Shown here in pieces: positions 42,569-51,581 of a stretch of DNA of 64,000 nt. This DNA comes from Macrococcoides goetzii (GTDB lineage: Bacteria; Bacillota; Bacilli; Staphylococcales; Staphylococcaceae), in NCBI RefSeq assembly GCF_002742385.2, contig NZ_MJBI02000002.1:124001-188000 (forward strand), in the 5' to 3' direction. The notes under the pieces are model-generated. The model was not told the DNA's origin. It did no database searches and saw only the letters and a list, made by a program, of their open reading frames with translations. The stretch's first letter is position 1, and each line of letters begins with the position of its first letter. The translations under genes were made by a program, and so were the position numbers.

Positions 42569-42601
42569 GTTTAAAAAATTATATGAAGTGAGGGATTACA
42601 C

Positions 42602-43936
42602 ATGGAAAAAAGATCTGTTTGGGGATCGAAAATTGGATTTATTTTAGCAAGTGCAGGTTCGGCGATAGGGCTTGGTGCGATGTGGAAATTCCCGTATGTC
42701 ATGGCTGATAATGGTGGTGCAGCGTTTTTAGTATTGTTCATGGTATTCACATTATTTATAGGTATGCCGTTATTATTAGCAGAATTCGTAATAGGTAAAC
42801 ACGGAAAGACATATAGCACAGAAGTGTTCGGAAAAATTACTGGTAACAAATATTATAATCTAATCGGTCATCTCGGTAATGTTGGTGTTTTCTTCTTACT
42901 AAGTTTTTATAGTGTAATTGGTGGATGGATTTTACTTTATATGATGAGGACTGTTTATGTAATAGTTACAAATCAGCACACGAAGAATTATGAAACATTA
43001 TTTGACCAACTGATTAGTAACCCGATATATGCAGTACTTGGCGCTGCATTATTTATTTTTCTTACTGCGATAATTGTTTCCCGTGGTATTCAGGATGGGA
43101 TTGAAAAAGCTTCAAAAATCATGATGCCTATGTTGTTTATCGCATTTATTGTGATTATCATTCGTTCTTTAACGCTTCCAAATGCAATGGATGGCGTTGT
43201 ATATTTTCTGAAACCTGATTTTAATGCACTGAATGCAGAAGGAGTACTTTTTGCTTTAGGTCAATCATTCTTTTCGCTTTCAGTAGGGTTTGGTGGCATG
43301 TTAACATATGCATCGTATTTAGATAAGAAGACGGACATTGTCCAATCTGCCTTTTCTGTTGTAGGCTTAAATATACTGGTTACGATATTAGCAGGATTAG
43401 CAATATTTCCTGCGACTGCTTCACTAGGTATTGATAATGCACAAGGACCGGGTTTATTGTTTATCGTATTACCGTATGTGTTCGATCAGTTGCCGTTCGG
43501 TAGTATTTTCTATCTTATATTTTTATCGCTATTCTTTTTTGCAACCATTACATCGTCTATTTCATTAATAGAAATTAATGTTTCGAACGCAATTAAGTAC
43601 GAACAAAAGAAACGTAAAAAATATGTATATTTTATTGCATTACTATTATTTATTTTATGTGTACCTTCTGCTTTATCGAACGGTACTTTAAGTCAGATGA
43701 AATTTTTAGCAGGAACATTCTTTGATAATATGGATTATTTAGTTTCGAACATTATGTTACCGATTGGGGCATTATGTTATGCGTTATTTGCGGGATACAA
43801 ACTAGATGGTGCAATTGCAAAGCAGGAATTAATGGATAATAAATATAGAGGTTTATTTAAAATTTGGGTTTTCTTGCTACGCTATGTTATTCCGCTTGTT
43901 ATACTGGCTGTATTTATTACTTTGATGATAAAGTAA
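42602..43936 (+). CDS. Neurotransmitter:sodium symporter (SNF) family, putative Trp transporter
   Basis: The 444-residue protein has eleven to twelve TM helices of the LeuT fold. The opening WGSKIGFILASAGSAIGLGA, then MWKFPYVMADNGGAAFL, is the Na1/Na2 site motif, and GQSFFSLSVGFGGMLTYASY is the TM6 unwound region. Bacterial members carry Leu, Tyr or Trp (TnaT); Trp is favoured here only because of the Trp-codon leader. ATG follows GTGAGG, 33 bp after the second terminator. It is monocistronic and ends at a hairpin. Confidence 0.9.
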   Translation: MEKRSVWGSKIGFILASAGSAIGLGAMWKFPYVMADNGGAAFLVLFMVFTLFIGMPLLLAEFVIGKHGKTYSTEVFGKITGNKYYNLIGHLGNVGVFFLLSFYSVIGGWILLYMMRTVYVIVTNQHTKNYETLFDQLISNPIYAVLGAALFIFLTAIIVSRGIQDGIEKASKIMMPMLFIAFIVIIIRSLTLPNAMDGVVYFLKPDFNALNAEGVLFALGQSFFSLSVGFGGMLTYASYLDKKTDIVQSAFSVVGLNILVTILAGLAIFPATASLGIDNAQGPGLLFIVLPYVFDQLPFGSIFYLIFLSLFFFATITSSISLIEINVSNAIKYEQKKRKKYVYFIALLLFILCVPSALSNGTLSQMKFLAGTFFDNMDYLVSNIMLPIGALCYALFAGYKLDGAIAKQELMDNKYRGLFKIWVFLLRYVIPLVILAVFITLMIK

Positions 43937-43945
43937 ATGAGAATA

Positions 43946-44008
43946 AGTTGCTGTAATTGATATTGTAAAAAGTAATTTTATGCACTCCAATTACAGTAAC
44001 TATTTTTA
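43946..44008 (+). terminator. Long-loop hairpin after the SNF symporter
   Basis: AGTTGCTGTAATTG pairs with CAATTACAGTAACT (43946-43959 with 43988-44001, one G-U) across a 28-base loop, then ATTTTTATTT. Confidence 0.65.
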
Positions 44009-44067
44009 TTTAAAAAAATATTAAATAATACGTCAAATATTTTTCACAATTTTAAAGTTTGAGTTGG

Positions 44068-44125
44068 TTGACTTAAAACGAGCATCATGTAATAATAAGT
44101 TTTGTAGAGATTAGAATTATTCTAA
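44068..44125 (+). promoter_or_regulatory. ahpC promoter and PerR box
   Basis: TTGACT (44068-44073), 17-bp spacer and AATAAT (44091-44096) are followed by TTAGAATTATTCTAA (44111-44125), a perfect palindrome fitting the PerR box pattern at 12 of 14 fixed positions and placed over the early transcript. Confidence 0.8.
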
Positions 44126-44175
44126 TCTAGAGACTATCTAAAAGTACTTAATTAAATTCTCAGGAGGAATTACAC

Positions 44176-44745
44176 ATGTCATTAATTAACAAAGAAATCT
44201 TACCATTCACTGCGAATGCTTATGATCCAAAATCAGATTCATTCGTTGAAGTATCAAACGAATCAATGAAAGGTAGCTGGAATATCGTATGCTTCTACCC
44301 AGCAGATTTCACTTTCGTTTGTCCAACTGAATTAGAAGATTTACAAGATCAATATGAAACGTTACAAGGTTTAGGAGTTAACGTATATTCTGTATCATGT
44401 GATACGCACTTTACACACAAAGCATGGCACGATCATTCAGAAGCAATCAGTAAAATTGAATACACAATGATCGGTGACCCATCTCACGTTATTGCTAACA
44501 ACTTTGATGTATTAGATGAAGAAGCAGGTCTTGCACAACGTGCGACATTCTTAATCGATCCAGATGGAGTTGTTCAAACAATGGAGATCAACAATGATGG
44601 AATTGGTCGTGACGCTTCAGTATTAGTAGACAAAGTTAAAGCTGCTCAATACGTAGCTAGCCATGACGGTGAAGTTTGTCCTGCAAAATGGAAAGAAAGC
44701 GGCGAAACTTTAACACCTGGTTTAGATTTAGTTGGTAAAATCTAA
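44176..44745 (+). CDS. ahpC: Alkyl hydroperoxide reductase peroxiredoxin subunit
   Basis: The 189-residue typical 2-Cys peroxiredoxin has peroxidatic Cys49 in [17 protein letters not shown] and resolving Cys in DGEVCPAKW near residue 168. It reduces H2O2, organic peroxides and peroxynitrite using AhpF. An AGGAGG site precedes the ATG. A perfect PerR box lies 50-65 bp upstream. It is followed by ahpF, with an intercistronic hairpin between them. Confidence 0.97.
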   Translation: MSLINKEILPFTANAYDPKSDSFVEVSNESMKGSWNIVCFYPADFTFVCPTELEDLQDQYETLQGLGVNVYSVSCDTHFTHKAWHDHSEAISKIEYTMIGDPSHVIANNFDVLDEEAGLAQRATFLIDPDGVVQTMEINNDGIGRDASVLVDKVKAAQYVASHDGEVCPAKWKESGETLTPGLDLVGKI

Positions 44746-44778
44746 TTTAATCAACAATAAATAAATATTAAAAGGCTG

Positions 44779-44804
44779 CCACAACGCAAATTTTTGCGTT
44801 GTGG
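44779..44804 (+). repeat. Intercistronic hairpin between ahpC and ahpF
   Basis: A perfect 12-bp stem CCACAACGCAAA with its complement (44779-44790 with 44793-44804). No T run follows, so it is more likely to stabilise or process the ahpC message, or to give partial termination. Confidence 0.7.
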
Positions 44805-44854
44805 TATCTATTGCAATAAAATATAGAAATTTATCCTTTAAAGGAGGAAATGTA

Positions 44855-46378
44855 ATGTTAAACGATACATTAAAGCAACAATTAGCTCAATATTTAGAGT
44901 TAATGGAAGGCGACGTTGTAATTACAGCGAGTGCTGGAGATGATAAAACAAGTAAAGATATGATGGACTTACTCACTCAAATCAAAGAGATGTCTTCACG
45001 TATCACTTTAAAAGAAGCATCTTTGAAACGTACACCGAGCTTCACATTGGCACGTCCTGATGAAGAAGCACGTATTACATTTGCCGGTGTACCACTTGGA
45101 CACGAGTTCACTTCTCTAGTCTTAGCTTTATTACAAGTAAGTGGTCGAGCACCTAAAGCAGATCAATCTGTAATTGATCAAATTAAAAAGTTAGAAGGAC
45201 CTTTTAATTTTGAGACATTCATCAGCTTAACTTGTACGAAATGTCCAGATGTTGTACAAGCTTTAAATATGATGGCGGTATTAAATCCAAATATTACACA
45301 TACAATGATTGATGGTGCAGCATTTAGAGAAGAATCTAAAGATATTATGGCTGTTCCTACAATGTTCTTAGATGGTGAAGAATTTGGTAGCGGTAAAGCA
45401 ACTGTTGAAGAGATTATCGGTAAACTTGGTGGTGGAGCAGATGCTTCTGAATTTGATACGAAAGAAACATTTGATGTATTAGTAATCGGTGGCGGACCTG
45501 CAAGTGGTAGTGCAGCAATTTATGCAGCACGTAAAGGTTTACGTACTGGTATTGTAGCTGAACGTATCGGTGGTCAAGTTAATGATACTGCTGGTATTGA
45601 AAACTTTATTACAGTAAAAGAAACGACTGGACCAGAATTCTCGCAAAACTTAAAAGAACATATTAACAGTTATGATATCGATGTAATGAATGCTGTTCGT
45701 GTTGAAAAGTTAGAAAAAATTGATGATTTAGTACATGTTACTTTAGAGAATGGCGGTAAACTAACATCTAAAACATTGATTATCGGAACAGGTGCAAAAT
45801 GGCGTAACATGAACGTGCCAGGAGAAGCTGAATATCAAACAAAAGGTGTGGCATATTGTCCGCACTGTGATGGTCCATTATTTGAAGGTAAACGTGTTGC
45901 AGTTGTAGGCGGCGGTAACTCAGGTGTTGAAGCAGCAATTGATTTAGCAGGTATTGTTAAACATGTTACATTACTAGAGTTTGGTGAAGAATTACGCGCA
46001 GATAAAGTACTACAAGATCGTTTAGCATCATTAAATAATGCTGAGATTATTAAATCAGCTGCAACAAAAGAATTAACTGGAGATGCTACGTTAAAAGCAT
46101 TGACATACGTTGATCGCAATACAAATGAAGAACATACGCTTGATCTAGAAGGTGTATTTGTTCAAATCGGTTTAGTGCCAAGCACTGAATTTGTTGGAGA
46201 CCTAGTTGCTAGAAATAACCGCGGTGAAATTATCGTTGATAAAGATGGTGCTACAAATGTACCAGGAATTTTTGCTGCAGGTGACTGTACAGATCAAACA
46301 TATAAACAAATCATAATTTCTATGGGATCAGGTGCAACAGCAGCATTAAGTGCATTTGATTATTTAATCAGAAATTAA
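44855..46378 (+). CDS. ahpF: Alkyl hydroperoxide reductase flavoprotein subunit
   Basis: The 507-residue FAD/NADH disulfide reductase recycles AhpC. The N-terminal double thioredoxin-like domain has CTKCPD, the FAD site is [19 protein letters not shown], and the thioredoxin-reductase-type redox pair is in YCPHCDG. ATG 44855 follows AAAGGAGG; the 18-residue upstream in-frame extension covers the intercistronic hairpin and has no ribosome site. It ends the PerR-type ahpCF operon. Confidence 0.96.
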   Translation: MLNDTLKQQLAQYLELMEGDVVITASAGDDKTSKDMMDLLTQIKEMSSRITLKEASLKRTPSFTLARPDEEARITFAGVPLGHEFTSLVLALLQVSGRAPKADQSVIDQIKKLEGPFNFETFISLTCTKCPDVVQALNMMAVLNPNITHTMIDGAAFREESKDIMAVPTMFLDGEEFGSGKATVEEIIGKLGGGADASEFDTKETFDVLVIGGGPASGSAAIYAARKGLRTGIVAERIGGQVNDTAGIENFITVKETTGPEFSQNLKEHINSYDIDVMNAVRVEKLEKIDDLVHVTLENGGKLTSKTLIIGTGAKWRNMNVPGEAEYQTKGVAYCPHCDGPLFEGKRVAVVGGGNSGVEAAIDLAGIVKHVTLLEFGEELRADKVLQDRLASLNNAEIIKSAATKELTGDATLKALTYVDRNTNEEHTLDLEGVFVQIGLVPSTEFVGDLVARNNRGEIIVDKDGATNVPGIFAAGDCTDQTYKQIIISMGSGATAALSAFDYLIRN

Positions 46379-46399
46379 TTAAATGACTGATATAAGTTA

Positions 46400-46437
46400 A
46401 AAGACATATTACGTTATGACGTAGTATGTCTTTTTTT
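46400..46437 (+). terminator. Intrinsic terminator after ahpF
   Basis: AAAGACATATTACG pairs with CGTAGTATGTCTTT (46400-46413 with 46420-46433, one wobble), followed by Ts. Confidence 0.85.
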
Positions 46438-46476
46438 ATATGGTAAAATATACATAATAATTCTAGGAGGCAAATA

Positions 46477-47253
46477 ATGAAGAAATCATTTTTAATATTT
46501 ATTGTCTGTACATTACTTAGTGGCTGTGGAAATCAAGAGAAAGAACAAGGAAGGTCACAGGAAAAAGTAATACTTACTGTCTCAGCGGCAGCAAGTTTAA
46601 AAAATACATTAAATGATATCGAAAAATCTTATGAAGCCGAACACAAGCATGTTGATATTAAATTTAATTATGGTGCGTCTGGTGCATTAGCGCAACAGAT
46701 AATGTCCGGTGCTCCGGTTGATATATTCTTTTCAGCTGCACAAGATAAAGTTGATGATTTAGTAAAAAATAAAACTGTAGATAAAGAGGATACAAAGTCT
46801 TTACTGAAAAATCATCTCGTGCTTATAACAGAAGAGAAACTAACATCTCTTGATGATTTACAACAAGAAAAGATAAAAAAAATTGCATTAGGCAACCCGG
46901 AATTAGTACCTGCGGGCGAATATGGTAAACAAGCCTTAGAAAACAAAAAACTATATCAAAAAGTCAAATCAAAATTAGTATTAACGAAGGACGTACGTCA
47001 TGTATTGACCTATGTAGAAACCGGTAATACTGAAGCAGGTATCGTATACACATCAGACCTCAAATCAACAAATAAAATAAAGCATACACTCAAAATTCAA
47101 GATGATTTACATAAACCGATAACATATCCAATTGCTAAAATAAAAGACACTAAACATAAGAAAGAAACTGAGGAACTTTATCAGTATTTACAGAATGCTC
47201 AAAGTAAAAAAGTGTATCAAAAATATGGTTTTGATATTAATGGAAAGGAGTAG
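46477..47253 (+). CDS. modA: Molybdate ABC transporter binding lipoprotein ModA
   Basis: The 258-residue lipoprotein has a signal peptide with lipobox LLSGC (Cys17) and the ModA fold: LTVSAAASLKNTLNDI, NYGASGALAQQI, SGAPVDIFFSAAQD and TGNTEAGIVYTSD. It captures molybdate or tungstate outside the membrane. No modB or modC follows. Instead an AAGGAG site and ATG are followed after five codons by a stop inside a terminator-like hairpin, so the rest of the operon may have been lost here. Confidence 0.92.
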   Translation: MKKSFLIFIVCTLLSGCGNQEKEQGRSQEKVILTVSAAASLKNTLNDIEKSYEAEHKHVDIKFNYGASGALAQQIMSGAPVDIFFSAAQDKVDDLVKNKTVDKEDTKSLLKNHLVLITEEKLTSLDDLQQEKIKKIALGNPELVPAGEYGKQALENKKLYQKVKSKLVLTKDVRHVLTYVETGNTEAGIVYTSDLKSTNKIKHTLKIQDDLHKPITYPIAKIKDTKHKKETEELYQYLQNAQSKKVYQKYGFDINGKE

Positions 47254-47272
47254 CGATGCTGCTTCTTTTTTA
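47246..47272 (+). terminator. Terminator/vestigial gene start after modA
   Basis: GGAGTAGC pairs with GCTGCTTC around GAT, followed by six Ts. The same bases include an AAAGGAG and ATG CTG CTT CTT TTT TAA, where modB would normally start. Confidence 0.55.
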
Positions 47273-47368
47273 AAAACAAAGAACAATTATATAATGAAAA
47301 TTCATTAAATATAATTTCCCTAAATAAATAGATATTGTTTATAATAAAGAAGTATTGGAGGAAATCGT

Positions 47369-47965
47369 ATGACGGAATTATCGACAGAACAAAAATTAGA
47401 AAAATTTTTTAATAAAACTTCACAGTGGCACGATGCTTATCAATTGTTAAGATCGATTATAAGAGAATTTGATCTTGAAGAAGAGTATAAATGGATGCAT
47501 CCTTGTTATACTTTGAAAGATAAAAATGTGTTACTGATACATGGCTTTAAATCATATGTCGCTATATTATTTCATAAAGGAGTAATGCTTGAAGATAAAT
47601 ACAATCTTTTAATTCAGCAAACTGAACATGTTCAAGTTGACCGCCAGCTACGCTTTTCGTCAGTAGAGGAGATAGAAGAAAAAGCAGATATGATACGTTT
47701 TTATATTGAAGAAGCAATTCGAGTAGAGAAATCGGGCATAAAACCTCCTAAAAAAGAACATGGACTATTAGAAATTCCTATCGAATTAGAAGAAGCATTT
47801 AAAGAGAACGATCGTTTAAGAGAAGCGTTTTATAAATTAACACCTGGTCGCCAACGTGCGTACGTCATTGAAATTAATAAAGCGAAACGCAGCGAAACAA
47901 AAAGGAATCGTATAGAAAAGTATGCTGAGAAAATTTATCAGGGAAAAGGATTATTAGAACGATAA
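47369..47965 (+). CDS. YdeI-like protein (DUF1801 plus OmdA-type C-terminus)
   Basis: The 198-residue protein has an N-terminal DUF1801-like domain (EEYKWMHPCYTLKDKNVLLI; FKSYVAILFHKGVML) and a C-terminal helical OmdA/YdeI motif (IPIELEEAFKENDRLREAFYKLTPGRQRAYV). The family is widespread and has no secure biochemical role; some members affect peptide resistance. The ATG follows GGAGG. A shorter DUF1801 protein is encoded at 57384-57755. It is monocistronic. Confidence 0.83.
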   Translation: MTELSTEQKLEKFFNKTSQWHDAYQLLRSIIREFDLEEEYKWMHPCYTLKDKNVLLIHGFKSYVAILFHKGVMLEDKYNLLIQQTEHVQVDRQLRFSSVEEIEEKADMIRFYIEEAIRVEKSGIKPPKKEHGLLEIPIELEEAFKENDRLREAFYKLTPGRQRAYVIEINKAKRSETKRNRIEKYAEKIYQGKGLLER

Positions 47966-48139
47966 CAAATAATAATGTCATGTGCTTTAAAAATTTAATG
48001 TTATAATATGTTAAAGAAAATATTTGTATTTTAACAATACTTGGTGAATGTATACTTGCATTCATTACCATACAAAAATATAATGAATTAAACAGCTTGG
48101 AAAGTCTAGAACAAAACTACTATATAAAGGATAATGAAC

Positions 48140-49369
48140 ATGGCTAAATTTAACTTTATCCCAATAATTTTGGGTGCAAACATACATGCGTATGCTGCAG
48201 CAGCAAGTTTTCATAAAGATTATAAGAAAAAGTCAGTTATCGTGGCAGCTGACTATTTATCGTTCACAAAATTTTCTAGTCTTATTAGTGATTATTATAT
48301 CGATAAAATGATTTATGATGACAAAGTTTTCATCGAAACATTTGAGCGTATTGCAAAGAAATATCGTAAGAAAAATCGTAAACTATTGCTTGTCGCAACG
48401 ACAGATGAATATGTTAAGATGCTAATTAAACATGAAGCAAAATTGAGAGAAGATTTTACCTTTAATTTTCCGACACAAGATTTATTTAACCAATTATATT
48501 ATAAGAAACATTTCTATGAGACGGTTGCTTCATACGGTATTGATATTCCTACGACATACCACTTTAATTTAGCTACCATCGAAACATTTAATGAACCCAT
48601 TAGATTCCCGGCAATTATTAAAGTTGATGATGGCACAGCGTACTTTAATTTAAAGTTTAAAGGGAAACAGAAAATTTATGTCCTTGATGATTACAATGGA
48701 ATTAATGAGACGATTGAATTACTTCATAATAATGGCTATCGTGAGGATATTATTATTCAGGAATTTATTGAAGGAAGCGATCAGGACTTGTGGGACATCG
48801 TTTATTACGGTGATTCAAATGGAAAAGCGCAAGTGATTACATTAGCACAAGTATTGTTACAAGAACCTGCAATGACAGCTATCGGTAATTATACAGCACT
48901 CATTTCAAGATATGATAAAGATTTGATGGATAAAGTGATTAAGATGATGGAAGGTATGCATTATACCGGATTTGCTAACTTTGATTTAAAATATGATCAT
49001 CGAGATGGTAAATACAAGTTTTTTGAGGTTAATCTACGTGCCGGCCGTTCAAGTTCATACATCAAAGAAACAGGATATTCAATTGCGAGATGTTATGTAG
49101 AAGATTTAATTTTAAATCAATCTCATCCGGTGAAATATTTAGATACAACACATTTATTTACGGTAGTACCTAAAGATATTATATTAAAATACGTAAAACA
49201 AAAATCATTACGTAAAGAAATTAAACAACTTATTCAAAAACATCAATATTATAATCCGCTATTTTATGCAAAAGATCGTTCAGTAAAACGTAAAGCTTAT
49301 CTTTTGATGAGAAATGCCAAGTATCATCTGAAGTATAAAAATAGTGAGTGGTATAAAGAACAGAAATAA
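48140..49369 (+). CDS. ATP-grasp carboxylate-amine ligase (D-aspartate ligase-like)
   Basis: The 409-residue protein has an ATP-grasp core: FPAIIKVDDG, IIIQEFIEGSDQDLWDIVYYGD, the metal site YKFFEVNLRAGRSS and an N-terminal pre-ATP-grasp domain that begins FIPIILGANIHAYAAAASFHKDY. Overall it resembles the D-Asp ligase (Aslfm) type, which activates D-Asp for peptidoglycan crossbridges, but relatives in staphylococci are uncharacterised. ATG 48140 is better spaced from AAAGGA than ATG 48134. The basic C-terminus suggests a peripheral or nucleic-acid-independent role; unknown. Confidence 0.75.
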   Translation: MAKFNFIPIILGANIHAYAAAASFHKDYKKKSVIVAADYLSFTKFSSLISDYYIDKMIYDDKVFIETFERIAKKYRKKNRKLLLVATTDEYVKMLIKHEAKLREDFTFNFPTQDLFNQLYYKKHFYETVASYGIDIPTTYHFNLATIETFNEPIRFPAIIKVDDGTAYFNLKFKGKQKIYVLDDYNGINETIELLHNNGYREDIIIQEFIEGSDQDLWDIVYYGDSNGKAQVITLAQVLLQEPAMTAIGNYTALISRYDKDLMDKVIKMMEGMHYTGFANFDLKYDHRDGKYKFFEVNLRAGRSSSYIKETGYSIARCYVEDLILNQSHPVKYLDTTHLFTVVPKDIILKYVKQKSLRKEIKQLIQKHQYYNPLFYAKDRSVKRKAYLLMRNAKYHLKYKNSEWYKEQK

Positions 49370-49395
49370 TCACTTTATAGTGGTTATTTTTTTAT
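49365..49395 (+). terminator. Terminator over the ATP-grasp stop codon
   Basis: AATAATCACT pairs with AGTGGTTATT (49365-49374 with 49379-49388), then a T run. Confidence 0.75.
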
Positions 49396-49443
49396 TTGTC
49401 GTTTAATTTTTTATCTTATTATCTGTTTATATTATACCTATAC

Positions 49444-49491
49444 CTTTATATCTTTATATCTTTATATCTTTATATCTTTATATCTTTATAT
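49444..49491. repeat. Tandem repeat, six perfect copies of CTTTATAT
   Basis: An 8-bp unit is repeated six times without error, between the ATP-grasp terminator and the FUSC gene, about 90 bp before the latter's start. Copy number may vary by slippage and change promoter spacing. Confidence 0.95.
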
Positions 49492-49581
49492 AAACTCAAA
49501 TGATTGCTATAGACATTATAAAAATATATTCCATGTTAAAATGTTATCGTATGAAAATAAAAATAAGTCAGGTGAGCATAA

Positions 49582-51465
49582 GTGTATCATTATTATAAAT
49601 CGCTAATATATGTTGATATCGATAAGATTAATGTTTCGAAAGGCATCATTCAATTCATATTGATGCTAATACCTATGATATATGGCTATTTCATTGGTAA
49701 TTTATCCTTAGGATTGTTGATATCACTTGGAACATTATCTAATATCTATGTATTTGGCGGAACTTTACAATCTAAAATAAAAACTGTAACGATTGCCACT
49801 TTAACATTAGCTTTTGCAATGGCTCTCGGTACGCTTACGGCTGGTAATATGGTGCTATTCGGCTTTTTACTATTTGGTTTTACAGTAATACCGTATTACG
49901 TGTGTAATGCCCTTGAAATTAAAGGTCCTAGTTCTACTTTCTTTTTAGTGGCTTATGGACTATCGTCAATTATGCCACATGCACCAGAATTATTTTTAAA
50001 TCGAGCGGTGCTGGTTATAATAGGTGGTCTAATTACAATTGTAGTTATTTCAATACATAGTAAGTTATTTGATAGAAATTATGAACGTGAAATTGTAATT
50101 AGTGATTATCATATGCTTCAAAAGTTATTAAAAGCATTCAATGATAACGCAGCTTTTAATGAAGCACATACGACAGCAGTGCGCTCCTTAATGGCATCCA
50201 ATGATGCGCTTTATGCAGCGCGTCCTGCTTTCAGTAAAGATGGTGGAGAATATGAACGTACTTTATTATTACATCACTTGGCTGAAGGGATTTATTCAGA
50301 AATATTAGATCTACATTTAAAGAATATTCGTCCTATGCCAGGTATTCTAATAGAAATGATGAATTATATCGTTGATATGGTAACAGATGATAAGACTACC
50401 AAACCAAGCTGGAATAAAGCAGTTAAACTTTCAGAAGAATTTAGAAATTTGGAAAACAATTTGTATAAAGTAGAAGAAATTCTTTTTGCTCCGGTCGAAC
50501 AGATTAACTATAAAAGTGAAAATAGTCGTCCTCATTTCATGCGTAGATTATTATCAAATATCACACCAGAATCAAGTGTGTTTATGATGACAATAAAATA
50601 TGCTGTGATAATGGGGATAGCCATATTTATAGCATTATTATTTCATATCGATCGTCCGTACTGGGTGGCTTTGACTGTACATTCAGTACTAATCGGTAAT
50701 ACAACTGTTACAAGTCTGCAACGCGCTGGTGCCAGATTTATCGGTACACTTTTAGGAATCATTGTGGCAGCTATAATAATCAGTATAAATCCTGATTTAC
50801 TTATTGTAGCAATTATTATTGCTATAGCTGGAGGTATCAATGAAGTTTTTGTTGGATCAAATTATGCACTCGCAATGATTTCAATAACAACACAAGTGTT
50901 GCTTATGTCAGGTATCGCAGCTGGGCATATTTCATATTCTTTTGCATATTTAAGGATAATAGATGTTGTTATAGGGGTCATCATTGCAGTTCTTGGTGTG
51001 CTAATTCTTGGTAGAACAACTGCAAGTGAAAAGCTTCCGAAGTTCATTGCAGATTTAATTCGCGTAGAGGCAGCAACTTTCCATTATCTTTTTTCACAGA
51101 ATCATTATGCAATACGAAATCGTTATCAAGATATGTTTAAACTTTATTTAAATGTCGCGAATGTCAGAATGACTTATACAAATGCATATGGTGAAATTTC
51201 TAATAATAAACAACAGGTGCTACATTATTATCCAGCCATTCACTTATTAGAACAAATTAATTTTTCTTTACAGCGTGTTATCAAAGATGACGCTCAGTTT
51301 GTAATAGATAATGAAATGATGGGACAATATTTACTTGCTTTTGAAAATTGCGCGAAATACTTTGAACGAGGTAGTAACCATTCACTTATTGATTTAAAGC
51401 CACTAGAGAGGTATCATCAAATTCATTATGCATTAATAGACTTACAGGATTTTAAAGTTAAATGA
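49582..51465 (+). CDS. FUSC-family membrane protein (aromatic acid exporter-like)
   Basis: The 627-residue protein has the duplicated FUSC layout: about six TMs (20-160), a cytoplasmic region (170-330), a second TM block (340-480) including RPYWVALTVHSVLIGN and LQRAGARFIGTLLG, which is the FUSC signature, and a cytoplasmic tail. Relatives such as AaeB and YccS export aromatic acids or similar. The start is GTG 49582 with CAGGTGAG upstream. The octanucleotide repeat lies in its upstream region. Substrate unknown. Confidence 0.84.
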   Translation: MYHYYKSLIYVDIDKINVSKGIIQFILMLIPMIYGYFIGNLSLGLLISLGTLSNIYVFGGTLQSKIKTVTIATLTLAFAMALGTLTAGNMVLFGFLLFGFTVIPYYVCNALEIKGPSSTFFLVAYGLSSIMPHAPELFLNRAVLVIIGGLITIVVISIHSKLFDRNYEREIVISDYHMLQKLLKAFNDNAAFNEAHTTAVRSLMASNDALYAARPAFSKDGGEYERTLLLHHLAEGIYSEILDLHLKNIRPMPGILIEMMNYIVDMVTDDKTTKPSWNKAVKLSEEFRNLENNLYKVEEILFAPVEQINYKSENSRPHFMRRLLSNITPESSVFMMTIKYAVIMGIAIFIALLFHIDRPYWVALTVHSVLIGNTTVTSLQRAGARFIGTLLGIIVAAIIISINPDLLIVAIIIAIAGGINEVFVGSNYALAMISITTQVLLMSGIAAGHISYSFAYLRIIDVVIGVIIAVLGVLILGRTTASEKLPKFIADLIRVEAATFHYLFSQNHYAIRNRYQDMFKLYLNVANVRMTYTNAYGEISNNKQQVLHYYPAIHLLEQINFSLQRVIKDDAQFVIDNEMMGQYLLAFENCAKYFERGSNHSLIDLKPLERYHQIHYALIDLQDFKVK

Positions 51466-51581
51466 AGGGTTTAATATATTGCTTCACTTCTTTTTCTTTA
51501 CAATAATGAAACAGAAAATTTATGGTATTTGTATAAAACAATCGCTAAACTATGAGTAATACATATCATAAGGAGCAACGA

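Noticed and set aside
42361..42601. T-box riboswitch before the SNF symporter
   Set aside because: A T-box would show the AGGGTGGNACCGCG-type core and a specifier loop; neither is present, while a translated Trp ORF is.
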